Assembly: GCA_009782175.1 (NCBI GenBank)
Contig: WRKR01000013.1
Location: 1 to 60,206 of the forward strand
Reading direction: 5' to 3'
Length of the DNA stretch: 60,206 bases
Source: Cystobacterineae bacterium
Lineage (GTDB): Bacteria; Myxococcota; Myxococcia; Myxococcales; Myxococcaceae
Positions within the stretch are counted from its first letter, which is position 1; every line of letters begins with the position of its first letter. Shown here one piece after another: positions 33,896 through 43,058 of the stretch. Position numbers and translations under genes: made by a program. The notes beneath the pieces were generated by a model that saw nothing but the letters and a program-made list of their open reading frames with translations, did no database searches and was not told where the DNA came from.

Positions 33896-35317
33896 TTATT
33901 TGCCTAAACCACTCAACTCATATTGCTGCAGCTTGCGATAAAGTGTCGTCCTGTCAAAACCCAAAATGTGGGCCGCACGTCGTTTGTTCCCGCCTACATA
34001 TTCCAACAACTTTAAAATATAGCGGCGCTCTACCTCGCTCATGGGGAGCCAGGTTGAAGGCTCTGCTACATCCATGGCTTCAAGCTTGTCGTGCCAAATC
34101 CTCTCCGGAAAATCCTCCAGGCATAATATTTCTCCCTGGCTGATGGCAACCGCGCGCTCAATGCAGTTTTGCAACTCGCGAATGTTTCCAGGCCACGGGT
34201 AGGCCAACAAACGCTCCATCACCTCAGGGCTAAACCCTTGCACCGCCTTTTGGCCCTTGCGCTTTCCAAAGCGCTTCACAAAATGCTGTGCAAGCAACAA
34301 AACATCATTCCCTCGCGCACGCAACGGGGGCAACTCAATGGGGATGACATTTAAACGGTAATAAAGGTCTTCCCTAAACTTCTTCGTCTTCACCGCCTCC
34401 TCCAAATCCACATTCGTCGCCGCCACAATGCGTGTTTCAAAACTCACCTCACGGTTTCCTCCCACCGGACGTACTTTTCTTTCCTGCAGAGCACGCAATA
34501 ACTTCGGCTGAACGCTTAAGGGCAGCTCCCCAACCTCATCCAAAAAAAGCGTCCCCCCGTCCGCCTCCCGGAAAACCCCCATCCGGTCTGCATGTGCATC
34601 CGTAAACGCGCCCTTCACATGCCCAAACAACTCACTCTCCATCAAGGTCTCCGGCATGGCCCCACAATTAATGGCAGCAAAAGGCCCTTCTCTTACTTCG
34701 CTCAGCCGGTGCAATGCACGTGCAACCAACTCTTTTCCTGTTCCACTCTCTCCTGTCACCAAAATGGAAGAAGACAAAGCCGCAACCCGCTCAATGAGGC
34801 GAAATACCTCCGTCATCACAGCGCTTTCACCAATAAGCTCCCCAAAACTTTGAGTCGTCGCCATGGCCTTGCGCAAATGCGTCAACTCTTCGCGCATGCT
34901 ATAGTGCTGCACCGCTCTGTCCAACGTCAATGCCAACGCATCAAACTCCAGAGGCTTCGTAATAAAGTCATAGGCGCCTGCGCGCACAGATGAAATGGCC
35001 GTCTCAATGCTCCCAAATGCCGTAATAATAATAACCGGCAACCCAGGCTTCACCTTGCCTATCTCAAGGCACAGATCAATACCGGAGCTTTGGTTGAGGT
35101 TTAAGTCCGTCACCACCACATCAAACTTCTTGTCAGCAGAGCCTATCAGCTCAAGCGCCTGTTTGGCCGAAGTCCGCACGTCCACCTGAAAATGCAGCGC
35201 CTCTAAATGCAGCCTAATCAGCTCACACAAACCAACATCATCATCCACCACCAAAACACGCCCGCGTTGGCGTCCAGCCAAGGGCAAAACTTCTCCTGCT
35301 TCTGCGAGCTTCTTCAT
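33896..35317 (-). CDS. NtrC-family sigma-54-dependent response regulator
   Basis: 473 residues. Receiver domain at ~20-135 with the acid pocket VDDD, phosphoacceptor Asp71 and Lys121. The AAA+ domain runs ~158-390 with Walker A GESGTGKE (189-196) and Walker B GGTLFLDEVGE. The sigma-54 contact loop reads GAFTDA (236-241) instead of the consensus GAFTGA. R-fingers and PWPGNIRELQN are present. The C-terminal Fis-type helix-turn-helix (~430-470, NKRRAAHILGFDRTTLYRKL) binds enhancers. No partner kinase is adjacent; the next gene upstream encodes a Ser/Thr kinase, which suggests cross-talk but does not prove it. The 203-bp upstream gap holds a 15-bp repeat array. Confidence 0.96.
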   Translation of the reverse strand: MKKLAEAGEVLPLAGRQRGRVLVVDDDVGLCELIRLHLEALHFQVDVRTSAKQALELIGSADKKFDVVVTDLNLNQSSGIDLCLEIGKVKPGLPVIIITAFGSIETAISSVRAGAYDFITKPLEFDALALTLDRAVQHYSMREELTHLRKAMATTQSFGELIGESAVMTEVFRLIERVAALSSSILVTGESGTGKELVARALHRLSEVREGPFAAINCGAMPETLMESELFGHVKGAFTDAHADRMGVFREADGGTLFLDEVGELPLSVQPKLLRALQERKVRPVGGNREVSFETRIVAATNVDLEEAVKTKKFREDLYYRLNVIPIELPPLRARGNDVLLLAQHFVKRFGKRKGQKAVQGFSPEVMERLLAYPWPGNIRELQNCIERAVAISQGEILCLEDFPERIWHDKLEAMDVAEPSTWLPMSEVERRYILKLLEYVGGNKRRAAHILGFDRTTLYRKLQQYELSGLGK

Positions 35318-35450
35318 GGAATTTTCACCCCATTATATAACTGAAAAAACTTTTTCTCTTCTGGCACAGTCTCCTTCTTCAAAACCCAAAACCGCAACAC
35401 ACTTCTCTTCTCCCTCTTGTGCATGGACACTCATTATAAGCACATTGTTT

Positions 35451-35504
35451 GACAAACAGGTGTATGGCAAACAGCTCTATGGCAAACAGGTGTATGGCAA
35501 ACTG
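35451..35504. repeat. 15-bp tandem repeats upstream of the sigma-54 regulator
   Basis: About 3.6 units of GGCAAACAGGTGTAT with minor changes (first unit GACAAAC, second CAGCTCTAT) from 35451 to 35504. They lie between the Ser/Thr kinase gene (ends 35521) and the regulator gene (starts 35317), both on the minus strand. Confidence 0.9.
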
Positions 35505-35520
35505 GAGGGTGTGTCCACGC

Positions 35521-36804
35521 TCATGGGCCAGGGGCTGTTTTCCCGTGGCGGCGGAGGATGCGTGCCACTTTGCGTGCAACATCCACCGGGTCAAAAGGCA
35601 AGGGAATATAGTCGTGTATGCCAATGCCAATGGAGGTGGTCATCAACTCTAAATTGTCCTCGGGCCCACAAAGCACCAGCAGGGGTGGGGAAGGAGCCGC
35701 CAGCAACTTCTTGCACACCTCCAAGCCCTGTTGCCCATCTTGCGAAAGCACCATCACCAAAGCATAGCCTACAAAGCTGTCCCCTGGCTCAACGCGTGCA
35801 CTTTTCACCGCACAAGCCCCAAGTGTAGTCAGCAAAATGTCGCGCGAGGCCGCATCAATGCTCAACTCCAAAAGCGCAATGGGGGGAGAGTCCGCGTCCC
35901 CCACCCACCACTCGGAGCTTTGGCTGAGTGTGGGAGTCCGAGGGGGGCGAGCTGTTCTCAGGCCGCTCTCTTTATAGGCTTGAGTCAACTCCTTGCGCAT
36001 TTCATCTGCTGAAGAAAAACGCGCCTCCCTTTGTTTGGACAAAGCACGCATCACAAAAGCTTCCATGGCAACCGGTATATCCCGCTCAGGAAAAGCTCGC
36101 CTCAAGGGCATGGGCTCACGGTAGAGGTGTGCTGACAATACTTCAATGCTGCCATCCGAAACAAAGGGGGGCTTGCCGGAAATCAACTCATAAATAATGC
36201 ACCCCAGGGAATATAGATCGCTGCGCGCATCAATGTCTCTGCCTCGGCATTGCTCCGGGGACATATAGGCCGCCGTGCCATGCACGTGGCCCAGCTGTGT
36301 CATCCGCGGCTCATCCTGTGTGCGCAAAAAGGCAATGCCAAAATCCACCACCTTCACAAAATCCTCTTTGGCGTCTGTCTTGCAAAGCATAATGTTGGCG
36401 GGTTTCAAGTCTCTGTGGACAATGCCCAGCTTGTGCGCAGAAGAAAGCACTTCCAAAACCTGCTCGCCCAAGTGGACAATTCGAGGGAGAGACAAAAACT
36501 TCTGCTCCGCCAACACCTCAGCTAACTCTATGCCATCAATAAACTCCATGGCAATATAGGGCATTCCATGGTGAATTCCAAAGTCATGAATACGTACGGC
36601 ATGAGGGTGGTCCAACTTGGCCAACACAATGGCTTCTCGACGAAAACGCTCCATGGTGTCATCTTGTGCCAAGTGGGTATGCAAAACTTTCAACGCCACT
36701 TTGCGCCTCAAATGGAGGTGGGTGCCCTCATAAACAATGCCCATGCCCCCTTGGGCCACAACACGTTCCACTCGGAATTTAGCTGAAATAACCTCGCCAA
36801 TCAC
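35521..36804 (-). CDS. Ser/Thr protein kinase with C-terminal pseudo-receiver domain
   Basis: 427 residues, no transmembrane segment. The Hanks-type kinase domain (~10-265) has the Gly loop AQGGMGIVYEG, VALKVL with Lys39, HRDLKPANIM (Asp132), DFG (154-156), and the activation segment with GTAAYMSPEQ. After a Pro/Ser linker, residues ~305-425 look like a CheY-type receiver fold ending in GIHDYIPLPFDPVDVARKVARIL. The phosphorylatable Asp is missing (ALVMVLS where a VxxDL motif is expected), and the conserved Lys before PF is Leu. It should therefore bind partners without being phosphorylated there. Cytoplasmic kinases of this type are numerous in Myxococcota. It is divergent from the adenylate cyclase gene with only 59 bp between starts. 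Confidence 0.94.
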   Translation of the reverse strand: MIGEVISAKFRVERVVAQGGMGIVYEGTHLHLRRKVALKVLHTHLAQDDTMERFRREAIVLAKLDHPHAVRIHDFGIHHGMPYIAMEFIDGIELAEVLAEQKFLSLPRIVHLGEQVLEVLSSAHKLGIVHRDLKPANIMLCKTDAKEDFVKVVDFGIAFLRTQDEPRMTQLGHVHGTAAYMSPEQCRGRDIDARSDLYSLGCIIYELISGKPPFVSDGSIEVLSAHLYREPMPLRRAFPERDIPVAMEAFVMRALSKQREARFSSADEMRKELTQAYKESGLRTARPPRTPTLSQSSEWWVGDADSPPIALLELSIDAASRDILLTTLGACAVKSARVEPGDSFVGYALVMVLSQDGQQGLEVCKKLLAAPSPPLLVLCGPEDNLELMTTSIGIGIHDYIPLPFDPVDVARKVARILRRHGKTAPGP

Positions 36805-36863
36805 AAAGCAAGCTTAATGAAGAAACCCCATAGGGTACCAGTGAAAATTCTTTAAGGAGTCAC

Positions 36864-38651
36864 ATGCCTCACCCTAACACGTTTGTCCAAACCCTCTTCC
36901 CAAGGCTCTTTCACCGTCTTGTCGCTCTTATTTTTCTCATCACCCTGCCCTTGGTGCTGGGGTTGCTTTGGGCAAATGCCACGGGCCTCTGGGAGCGCAT
37001 TAAACTTTATGTATTTCGCTTGGACAGCGCACTCTCGGAGCATGCCGCCGCTGAAGTCACCCACCACCTGGAGCAGGCCCAAAGCCAGCTTGTCTCCATC
37101 GGCATGGCCTTGCTGGAGGGAGGCGACATTGCGGAGGAGGAGCGGCTCAACCTCATGGGACAGGTTTTGTCTGAATCCAAATTGCTTGACTTCATCGCCG
37201 TCTATGGCCCTGATATGGAGCGCCGCTTCGTCGCCAAAGCCCTTGGCTCCATGGATCCCTCTCACCTCCCGGAAAAATTGCCGGAATTCCGCTTTGTCCA
37301 CAACAAAGCCCATAACCTCGGCATAGGCAAAACCGTCAACGGAGCCGAAGGCCCCATGTTGGAAGTCGCCTTGAGGGTTTTTGACGCCTCAGAAAACCAA
37401 ACCCGCGCTTGGCTCTATTCCCAAATAAACCTCAACCTTTTCTGCAAACTCGTCGCCAGCTTGCAAGAAAAGCTTCCCTTCCGCCACAACACCCTCTTCA
37501 TCATCGACAAAGAGGCCCATTTGGTGGCCCACCCCAATGTCCACCTCCTCAACTCAGAAGAAAAATTCACCCCCGGCAATTTGTTTGAAGTCCTCGGAGG
37601 GGGCTCCAGCATTGTCAACTATAAAGGCGTCGCCGAGTTTGAAGAGAAGGGTGTGTTGATGCTGGGGGCGGTTTTGCCCATGCCTGAGCTGGGTTGGGCC
37701 GTGGTGCTCACCCACCCCAGCGAGGATGCTTTTAGCGATCTCAAATCCGCCCTCCTGTGGACTTTGCCCAGCCTCCTTGCCTGCCTCGTTGCGGCGCTGG
37801 CAGCCGGCATTCTCCTGGCCAGACGCATCAGCAAGCCCCTGCATTCCTTGACACATGCCACACAACTTTTGGCCAAACGCCAATTTGAAAAAGTCGAGCC
37901 CGCACTCAGCATGCGCTCAGACGAGTTTGGCGCGCTGGCCAGATCCTTTGACAGCATGTTCCAAGAGTTAAGGGCCTATGAGGACAAACTGATACAGGAA
38001 ACCCAGGTGCGCTCGGCGCTCTCTCGCTATCTCCCTTCAGATATTGTCGAAAAACTCATTCAAAACCCCCATGCACTCAAACTTGGGGGAGAAAAACGTT
38101 TCGTCACCGTATTGTTTTGCGACGTCGTCGGTTTTACGTATATTTCTGAGGCGCTGCCCCCGGAGACAGTTGTCTCTTTGCTTAATGAGCTTTTCAGTAT
38201 AGCTACAGAAATTATCCACAAGCGGGAAGGAATCATCGACAAATTCATCGGAGATTGCATTATGGCTGTTTGGGGACTCCCCGAATCTCACCCGGACGAT
38301 GCGGAAATGGCTTTATTGGCAGCGGAAGATCTACGGCGCTGGTTAGAAGTGGGCAACCGGCGATGGCGCCAAAAATGGGGGGTGGAGATACAACTTGCAA
38401 TGGGGATGCACTCTGGAATAGCGGTGGCTGGCAACATCGGCAGCGAAAAACGTATGGACTATACCGTCATTGGAGATACCGTTAACATTGCGGCTCGCCT
38501 CGAAGACTCTGCACAAGCAGGGCAAATTTTGTTGAGCGAAACCACGCGCTCCCTCATTAAGGAAGACACCACCTCCTTCTTCAAGCGCGTCAGCGACAAA
38601 ACCTTGCACACCAAATCGACGACTACACTCGTCTATGAGGTGCTGGAATGA
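36864..38651 (+). CDS. Membrane-bound class III adenylate cyclase with extracytoplasmic sensor and HAMP
   Basis: 595 residues with ribosome site AAGGAG. A transmembrane helix (~17-37) precedes a periplasmic sensor of ~255 residues resembling a dCache domain (LYSQINLNLFCKLVASL, LFIIDKEAHLVAHPN). A second helix (~297-319) leads to HAMP (~320-372), and then the cyclase domain (~405-595). Catalytic residues look complete: metal-binding Asp420 and Asp464, adenine-selecting Lys460 and Asp538, transition-state Asn541 and Arg545 in NIAARLE. It should make cAMP in response to an external signal. The stop overlaps the start of the LysM-FecR gene (ATGA), so the two are made together. Confidence 0.95.
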   Translation: MPHPNTFVQTLFPRLFHRLVALIFLITLPLVLGLLWANATGLWERIKLYVFRLDSALSEHAAAEVTHHLEQAQSQLVSIGMALLEGGDIAEEERLNLMGQVLSESKLLDFIAVYGPDMERRFVAKALGSMDPSHLPEKLPEFRFVHNKAHNLGIGKTVNGAEGPMLEVALRVFDASENQTRAWLYSQINLNLFCKLVASLQEKLPFRHNTLFIIDKEAHLVAHPNVHLLNSEEKFTPGNLFEVLGGGSSIVNYKGVAEFEEKGVLMLGAVLPMPELGWAVVLTHPSEDAFSDLKSALLWTLPSLLACLVAALAAGILLARRISKPLHSLTHATQLLAKRQFEKVEPALSMRSDEFGALARSFDSMFQELRAYEDKLIQETQVRSALSRYLPSDIVEKLIQNPHALKLGGEKRFVTVLFCDVVGFTYISEALPPETVVSLLNELFSIATEIIHKREGIIDKFIGDCIMAVWGLPESHPDDAEMALLAAEDLRRWLEVGNRRWRQKWGVEIQLAMGMHSGIAVAGNIGSEKRMDYTVIGDTVNIAARLEDSAQAGQILLSETTRSLIKEDTTSFFKRVSDKTLHTKSTTTLVYEVLE

Positions 38652-41005
38652 AGCATGCCTTGTTGCTTGGCCTCTTGTTGAGCTCCACCGCACTCGCCCA
38701 AAAATCCGGTGAGCTCCCTGAAACCTATGTCGTCCAACCCGGCGATACCTGCATGGACATCGCCAAAAAGTTTTTTGGCAGCGCCTCTGAATATCCACGC
38801 CTCCATGAGCACAATGACATGGGCCCCCTGCCACACAACTTAAAACCAGGCTCCATTGTCCGGCTGCGCGCTGCTACACAAGAAAACTTAAACCTCAAAT
38901 CCGACGCTACACTCACGGCCTTTCACGCCACCGTCAACACCCGCAGCGCCAAAATGAATGAGTGGAAAAACGCTGAGCGCAACCAACCCCTGTTCCGCCT
39001 CGACGAAGTCCACACGCTTTCTAAGGCCTCCGCAGACATCCTCTTTAGGGACCATTCCACTTTGCAAATGAAACAAAATGCCCTGATTGTTATTTATGGG
39101 GGAAGCAGCTCCAAAGCCCGCTCAAAAAAAGCCGGCGGCGTCAAGCTGCTGCAAGGAGAGTTGGGCCTCTCCTTGGCGGATTTGCGCAAAACCCCAGTGG
39201 AAATTGTTACGCCTTCTGTGGAAGTTTCTGCGCGCGCAACCCAGGCCATTGTGGATGTGGATTCCAACCAAACCAGCCGCGTCAGCATCCAACAAGGCGA
39301 AGCCAAAGTAACCGCCCAAGGCAAATCCGTCCGCTTAAAGTCCGGCCAGGGCGTCCGCGTTCAAAAAAATTCTCCTCCTGAGCCCCCCATGCAACTGCCT
39401 CACCCTCCCGCCTGGGCAAACGCTAAAACCCATGAGCTGCACCTCACCCAAGGCACTCAACAACTCGCCGCCACACTACAATGGACGCAGCCCCCCTCGC
39501 CTCCTTCCGCTTCACCTCTGCTCTATCGCGTCGAGGTCGCACAAGACAGCCTCTTCCAACACCCCACTCTTGAAAAAACCACCAACAACCCGGAATTCCC
39601 CCTCTCAGAGTTGCCTCCCGGTACCTCCTATGTGCGCATGCGCACCATTGACGAAACTGGACTCATCAGCTCACCTTCCCCACCCAAACGCTTGGACATC
39701 CTCAAAGTGGAGGCCCCCTCAACTCCCGCACAAGAGGCTTCCGCAGAGGCTTTAACAACCCAAAGCCCTGCACAAAAAACCACGGGGCAAGTTCCCTTCA
39801 ACATGGGTTTAATTTTGCCCGAGGATGTTTCTGTCTTCCTCAATGGAAAATTGGCTTCGCTCCCCCTCGTCATTCAACACCCCGGCAAACACCTCGTTGA
39901 GTTTAAAACAATGGATGCTCAACAATCCATCAGCACAGAGGTGGAAACCATGCCTCCCCCATTCAGCTGGCATATGCACCTTAACAAAGCAGAAAAACCT
40001 GAATTGTGGATTGTCTTCGAAGCCCCTATCCCCCAGGACGCCCAGCTCAAAGCCCAAGGCCTCCATGGCACCCTCGTCGGCCCCCTCTCCAGCGAAGATA
40101 ACCAGACTTTCAAAGCCACCCTCTCCGGCCACCGCCCCTATCAGCTCCATGTCCTCTGGGGAGATTATACGCTAGGCAACCTCCAAGAAAGCCCGGAAAC
40201 ACCCTCTCACCCCTCTGCCCGGAGGGCTTTGCCTCAACCCTCTTTCCCGGAAAATGCTCAGCACACGGCCATTCTGCGCGAGCGTACACTGGGAAGCCTG
40301 GCCTTGCCCACCACCTATCTCCCCGAAAGCCTCCAACTCAACACCGCCCTGGACGTGGACTTTTTCAAAAAAACAGATAAACCCACGGGCCTGCGCCTCT
40401 CCGCACGCCTGGATGCCCCCTTCAAACAAGGTAGCTATTTTGCCAACGTCTCCCTCGTCAATAAAGATGAGCCTCCTCCCACCAATTCCAATGCAGAAGC
40501 AGGGAAAATATCCTTTATATACCCAGAGTTGGCCATCGGTACACAAATGCAATTTCCCTTGACAAAACACCTCTCCCCTCAGTGGACAGCAGGCTTTGCC
40601 GCCGACTTTGCCGGCAACCTTAATTTCTCCAGCAAAATCAGCACCAAACGCCAGCCGACAGAAACCCTCTTGAGGTTGCGCGCCATGGGCACTTTTGGCT
40701 ACCACAGCAAGGGGTTTTCAGTTTCTACCACTCAAGGTTTTGCAGGAGAATATGCCAATTCCTTGCGTTCAGGCTGGATTGGTTCTATTTCCGCTTTATG
40801 GCATATGTGGCCAAAATTCCTCCTGGCTGCCCAAGTGGACGGTCAGAAAATATCCAGCAGAGGCTTTGCCTCAGCTGCAGCAGTAGGTCTTCGTCTGTTG
40901 GTTGGACCTGTGGAGCTCGGGCTGGCGGGTCACGCAGGGCTTTCCCCAGAAGGAAGAAGCCAATGGGGGAACTATGGTGCCAGTCTAAGTTTCGGCATTC
41001 GTTAG
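38648..41005 (+). CDS. LysM-FecR envelope protein with C-terminal beta-barrel-like region
   Basis: 785 residues. Signal peptide MKHALLLGLLLSSTALA. LysM domain at ~25-75 (TYVVQPGDTCMDIAKKFFG...LKPGSIVRL), which binds peptidoglycan. A FecR-type region at ~95-225 follows (RLDEVHTLSKASADILF, VSARATQAIVDVD, GQGVRVQ). The middle has fibronectin-like segments (YRVEVAQDSLFQHPTLEKT, SYVRMRTIDETGLIS). The last ~230 residues are rich in alternating aromatic strands (ARLDAPFKQGSYFANVSLVN, GAS-LSFGIR end), as in an outer membrane barrel. LysM-FecR proteins without a TonB context are typical of deltaproteobacteria. Translational coupling to the cyclase suggests that the pair senses or reports envelope state; this is inference. 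Confidence 0.87.
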   Translation: MKHALLLGLLLSSTALAQKSGELPETYVVQPGDTCMDIAKKFFGSASEYPRLHEHNDMGPLPHNLKPGSIVRLRAATQENLNLKSDATLTAFHATVNTRSAKMNEWKNAERNQPLFRLDEVHTLSKASADILFRDHSTLQMKQNALIVIYGGSSSKARSKKAGGVKLLQGELGLSLADLRKTPVEIVTPSVEVSARATQAIVDVDSNQTSRVSIQQGEAKVTAQGKSVRLKSGQGVRVQKNSPPEPPMQLPHPPAWANAKTHELHLTQGTQQLAATLQWTQPPSPPSASPLLYRVEVAQDSLFQHPTLEKTTNNPEFPLSELPPGTSYVRMRTIDETGLISSPSPPKRLDILKVEAPSTPAQEASAEALTTQSPAQKTTGQVPFNMGLILPEDVSVFLNGKLASLPLVIQHPGKHLVEFKTMDAQQSISTEVETMPPPFSWHMHLNKAEKPELWIVFEAPIPQDAQLKAQGLHGTLVGPLSSEDNQTFKATLSGHRPYQLHVLWGDYTLGNLQESPETPSHPSARRALPQPSFPENAQHTAILRERTLGSLALPTTYLPESLQLNTALDVDFFKKTDKPTGLRLSARLDAPFKQGSYFANVSLVNKDEPPPTNSNAEAGKISFIYPELAIGTQMQFPLTKHLSPQWTAGFAADFAGNLNFSSKISTKRQPTETLLRLRAMGTFGYHSKGFSVSTTQGFAGEYANSLRSGWIGSISALWHMWPKFLLAAQVDGQKISSRGFASAAAVGLRLLVGPVELGLAGHAGLSPEGRSQWGNYGASLSFGIR

Positions 41006-41043
41006 TTGGGGTTGGGAAAGTTGAGCATTAATTCCTTTTTTCA

Positions 41044-41067
41044 CCTATGTTCCTATGTTCCTATGTT
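41044..41067. repeat. Three exact 8-bp tandem repeats upstream of ompA
   Basis: The unit CCTATGTT is repeated exactly three times (41044-41067), about 50 bp before the OmpA start codon, in the promoter/leader region. The 8-bp unit would alter spacing by less than a helical turn per copy gained or lost. Confidence 0.85.
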
Positions 41068-41119
41068 TTACTTCAAATATTTCCGGCCATCAGCAAGAGA
41101 CCGGCGACAAGGAGAACGC

Positions 41120-42904
41120 ATGAAGCACAAACGTTTATTATTATTGTTGGCGGGCTGTATAGGGCTTGCAGCTTTCGGCCAGACACGCGTACCGATCGCT
41201 CTGAAGCCCTTTGAGCTCGAACTGCTCACGCTCAACCCTGGAGCTCGAAGCAACTTGCTGCTCAGCACGGGCGATTTGCTGCCGGAGCGCTCATTTCGCG
41301 TGAGCTTGGTTGGCCACTATCAAAGCCAGCCTCTGGCCGTCTATAACCCTGATGATACCAAACTCGGCTATATCATCGACGCACGTACTACGGGACACCT
41401 CACCATGGCCATTTCCGTAGCGAAATGGCTCGAAATTGGCGCGCAGGTGCCCTATGTCTTCAGCCAAACAGGAGACGACGCGGCAACCACAGGCTTTCTG
41501 CCCGTCGGCAAAAAAGCCCTGGGCACTCCCTATTTCCAATTCCGCTTTGGGTTTATGTCCGAATATTATGGCGACCCTCTGGACTTGGGCTTGCACCTGG
41601 GTGGTACCTTGCCCCTGGGCTCCGCGCATGCGTTGACACGTGATATTGACTATGGCTTCAACCCCCGCATTGGAGCCGGCCGCAGCCTGGGAGATTATTT
41701 CCGCTTGGGTTTGGAAGTGGGCGCTCTCCTTCGCCACAAACAAGTGTTGGCTGAAAAAGACAGCGAAGTGGGCAACTATATGACGGCAGGCTTGGCCTTG
41801 TCCACCACCAACGAAGGCCTGCGCTTTGAGGTGGGTGGCCGCGCTTTGGTTCCACTCGTAGAAGCCCCCTTCTCCGGTGAAGCCTTCGCCGGCTTGCGCT
41901 GGGGAACTGCAGGCAACATTTTTGAAATTTTTGCCATGGGTGCCAAAGGTTTCGGCAAAGCCCCAGGTACACCCAACTGGCGCGTCCTGGGTGGCATTGC
42001 ACTGGCTACCCCAGGGCTGGCTCCCTGCATTGAAGGCAAACCTTATGAGTTAAGCAAATGCCCCCAGTTGGACCTTGACGGTGACGGCATTCCCAACGGC
42101 AAAGACAAATGCCCCGAAGTGCCAGGCATTCCTGAAGAGGAAGGCTGCCCCGCCAAAGACACCGATGGTGACGGCATTTTTGACCATGTCGATGAGTGCC
42201 CAGAAGTGCCGGGCTTGCCTGAATATAACGGGTGCCCACCACCTGACTCCGACGGCGACGGCATTCCCGACAATGAGGATGAGTGCCCCTATGAGCCAGG
42301 ACCTGCTTCTAACAAAGGCTGCCCCATTAGGGACTCCGATGGTGATGGTATTCCGGATGATGAGGATGCTTGCCCCAACGAGCCAGGCATTCCCGAGTTG
42401 AAAGGCTGCCCTGACAAAGACACCGACGGTGACGGCATTCCTGATCGCTTTGACAGCTGCCCGTTTGAGCCAGGACCTCCTGAAAACAACGGTTGCCCCC
42501 CGAAGAAGAAGAGCGTCGTCGTCATTACACGAGAGAGGCTCGTCATCAACGACAAGGTATATTTCAACACCGGCAAGGCCACCATCCAAAAACGCTCCAA
42601 TATACTCTTGGATGAGATTGCTCGAATCATCAAAGAGCACCCAGAAATTCCAAAGGTGGTTGTTGAAGGACATACCGACTCTACGGGCAAATATGAGAGC
42701 AACATCAAACTCTCTGAGCGCCGCTCAGACGCTGTGCGCAACTACCTCCTCAAGAAGGGCGTTGAGGCAGAGCGTCTCGAGGCCAAAGGCTTTGGACCTG
42801 ACAGGCCTGTAGAAACCAACGACACTGCCGCCGGACGTGAGGCCAACCGCCGCGTTGAGTTCGTCATTGTCCAACCTGCCGACAAAGTCGAAACCGTTGA
42901 GTAA
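41120..42904 (+). CDS. OmpA-family outer membrane protein with thrombospondin type 3 repeats
   Basis: 594 residues from the ATG at 41120, which has AAGGAG at correct spacing; the open frame back to 41006 lacks a signal peptide and is rejected. Signal peptide MKHKRLLLLLAGCIGLAAFG. An N-terminal beta-barrel of ~280 residues follows (RVSLVGHYQSQPLAVYNP, GLHLGGTLPLGSAHA). Then come five calcium-binding TSP3 repeats (D-x-DGDGIP-x-x-x-D-x-CP) at ~315-465. The C-terminal OmpA peptidoglycan-binding domain contains VEGHTDSTGKYESNIKLSERR and GREANRRVEFVI. This is the classical abundant OmpA-TSP3 architecture of Myxococcota. It is followed by a strong terminator. Confidence 0.96.
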   Translation: MKHKRLLLLLAGCIGLAAFGQTRVPIALKPFELELLTLNPGARSNLLLSTGDLLPERSFRVSLVGHYQSQPLAVYNPDDTKLGYIIDARTTGHLTMAISVAKWLEIGAQVPYVFSQTGDDAATTGFLPVGKKALGTPYFQFRFGFMSEYYGDPLDLGLHLGGTLPLGSAHALTRDIDYGFNPRIGAGRSLGDYFRLGLEVGALLRHKQVLAEKDSEVGNYMTAGLALSTTNEGLRFEVGGRALVPLVEAPFSGEAFAGLRWGTAGNIFEIFAMGAKGFGKAPGTPNWRVLGGIALATPGLAPCIEGKPYELSKCPQLDLDGDGIPNGKDKCPEVPGIPEEEGCPAKDTDGDGIFDHVDECPEVPGLPEYNGCPPPDSDGDGIPDNEDECPYEPGPASNKGCPIRDSDGDGIPDDEDACPNEPGIPELKGCPDKDTDGDGIPDRFDSCPFEPGPPENNGCPPKKKSVVVITRERLVINDKVYFNTGKATIQKRSNILLDEIARIIKEHPEIPKVVVEGHTDSTGKYESNIKLSERRSDAVRNYLLKKGVEAERLEAKGFGPDRPVETNDTAAGREANRRVEFVIVQPADKVETVE

Positions 42905-42950
42905 TACGTTGGCAAACAACTCAGGCTAAGGTTTTTTTAGCCCAACCTCC

Positions 42951-42982
42951 AAAGGCCGCCCATTTTTGGGCGGCCTTTCTTT
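42951..42982 (+). terminator. Rho-independent terminator of ompA
   Basis: Perfect 12-bp arms AAAGGCCGCCCA and TGGGCGGCCTTT around TTTT, followed by CTTTT, 46 bp after the OmpA stop codon. Confidence 0.95.
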
Positions 42983-43058
42983 TGGGCAGCACTTTGGGGT
43001 GGGCTATGGACTTAGGCTTCTTCTTTGCTTCATTCGAGTGGCAAGTTAAACTCAGCAC

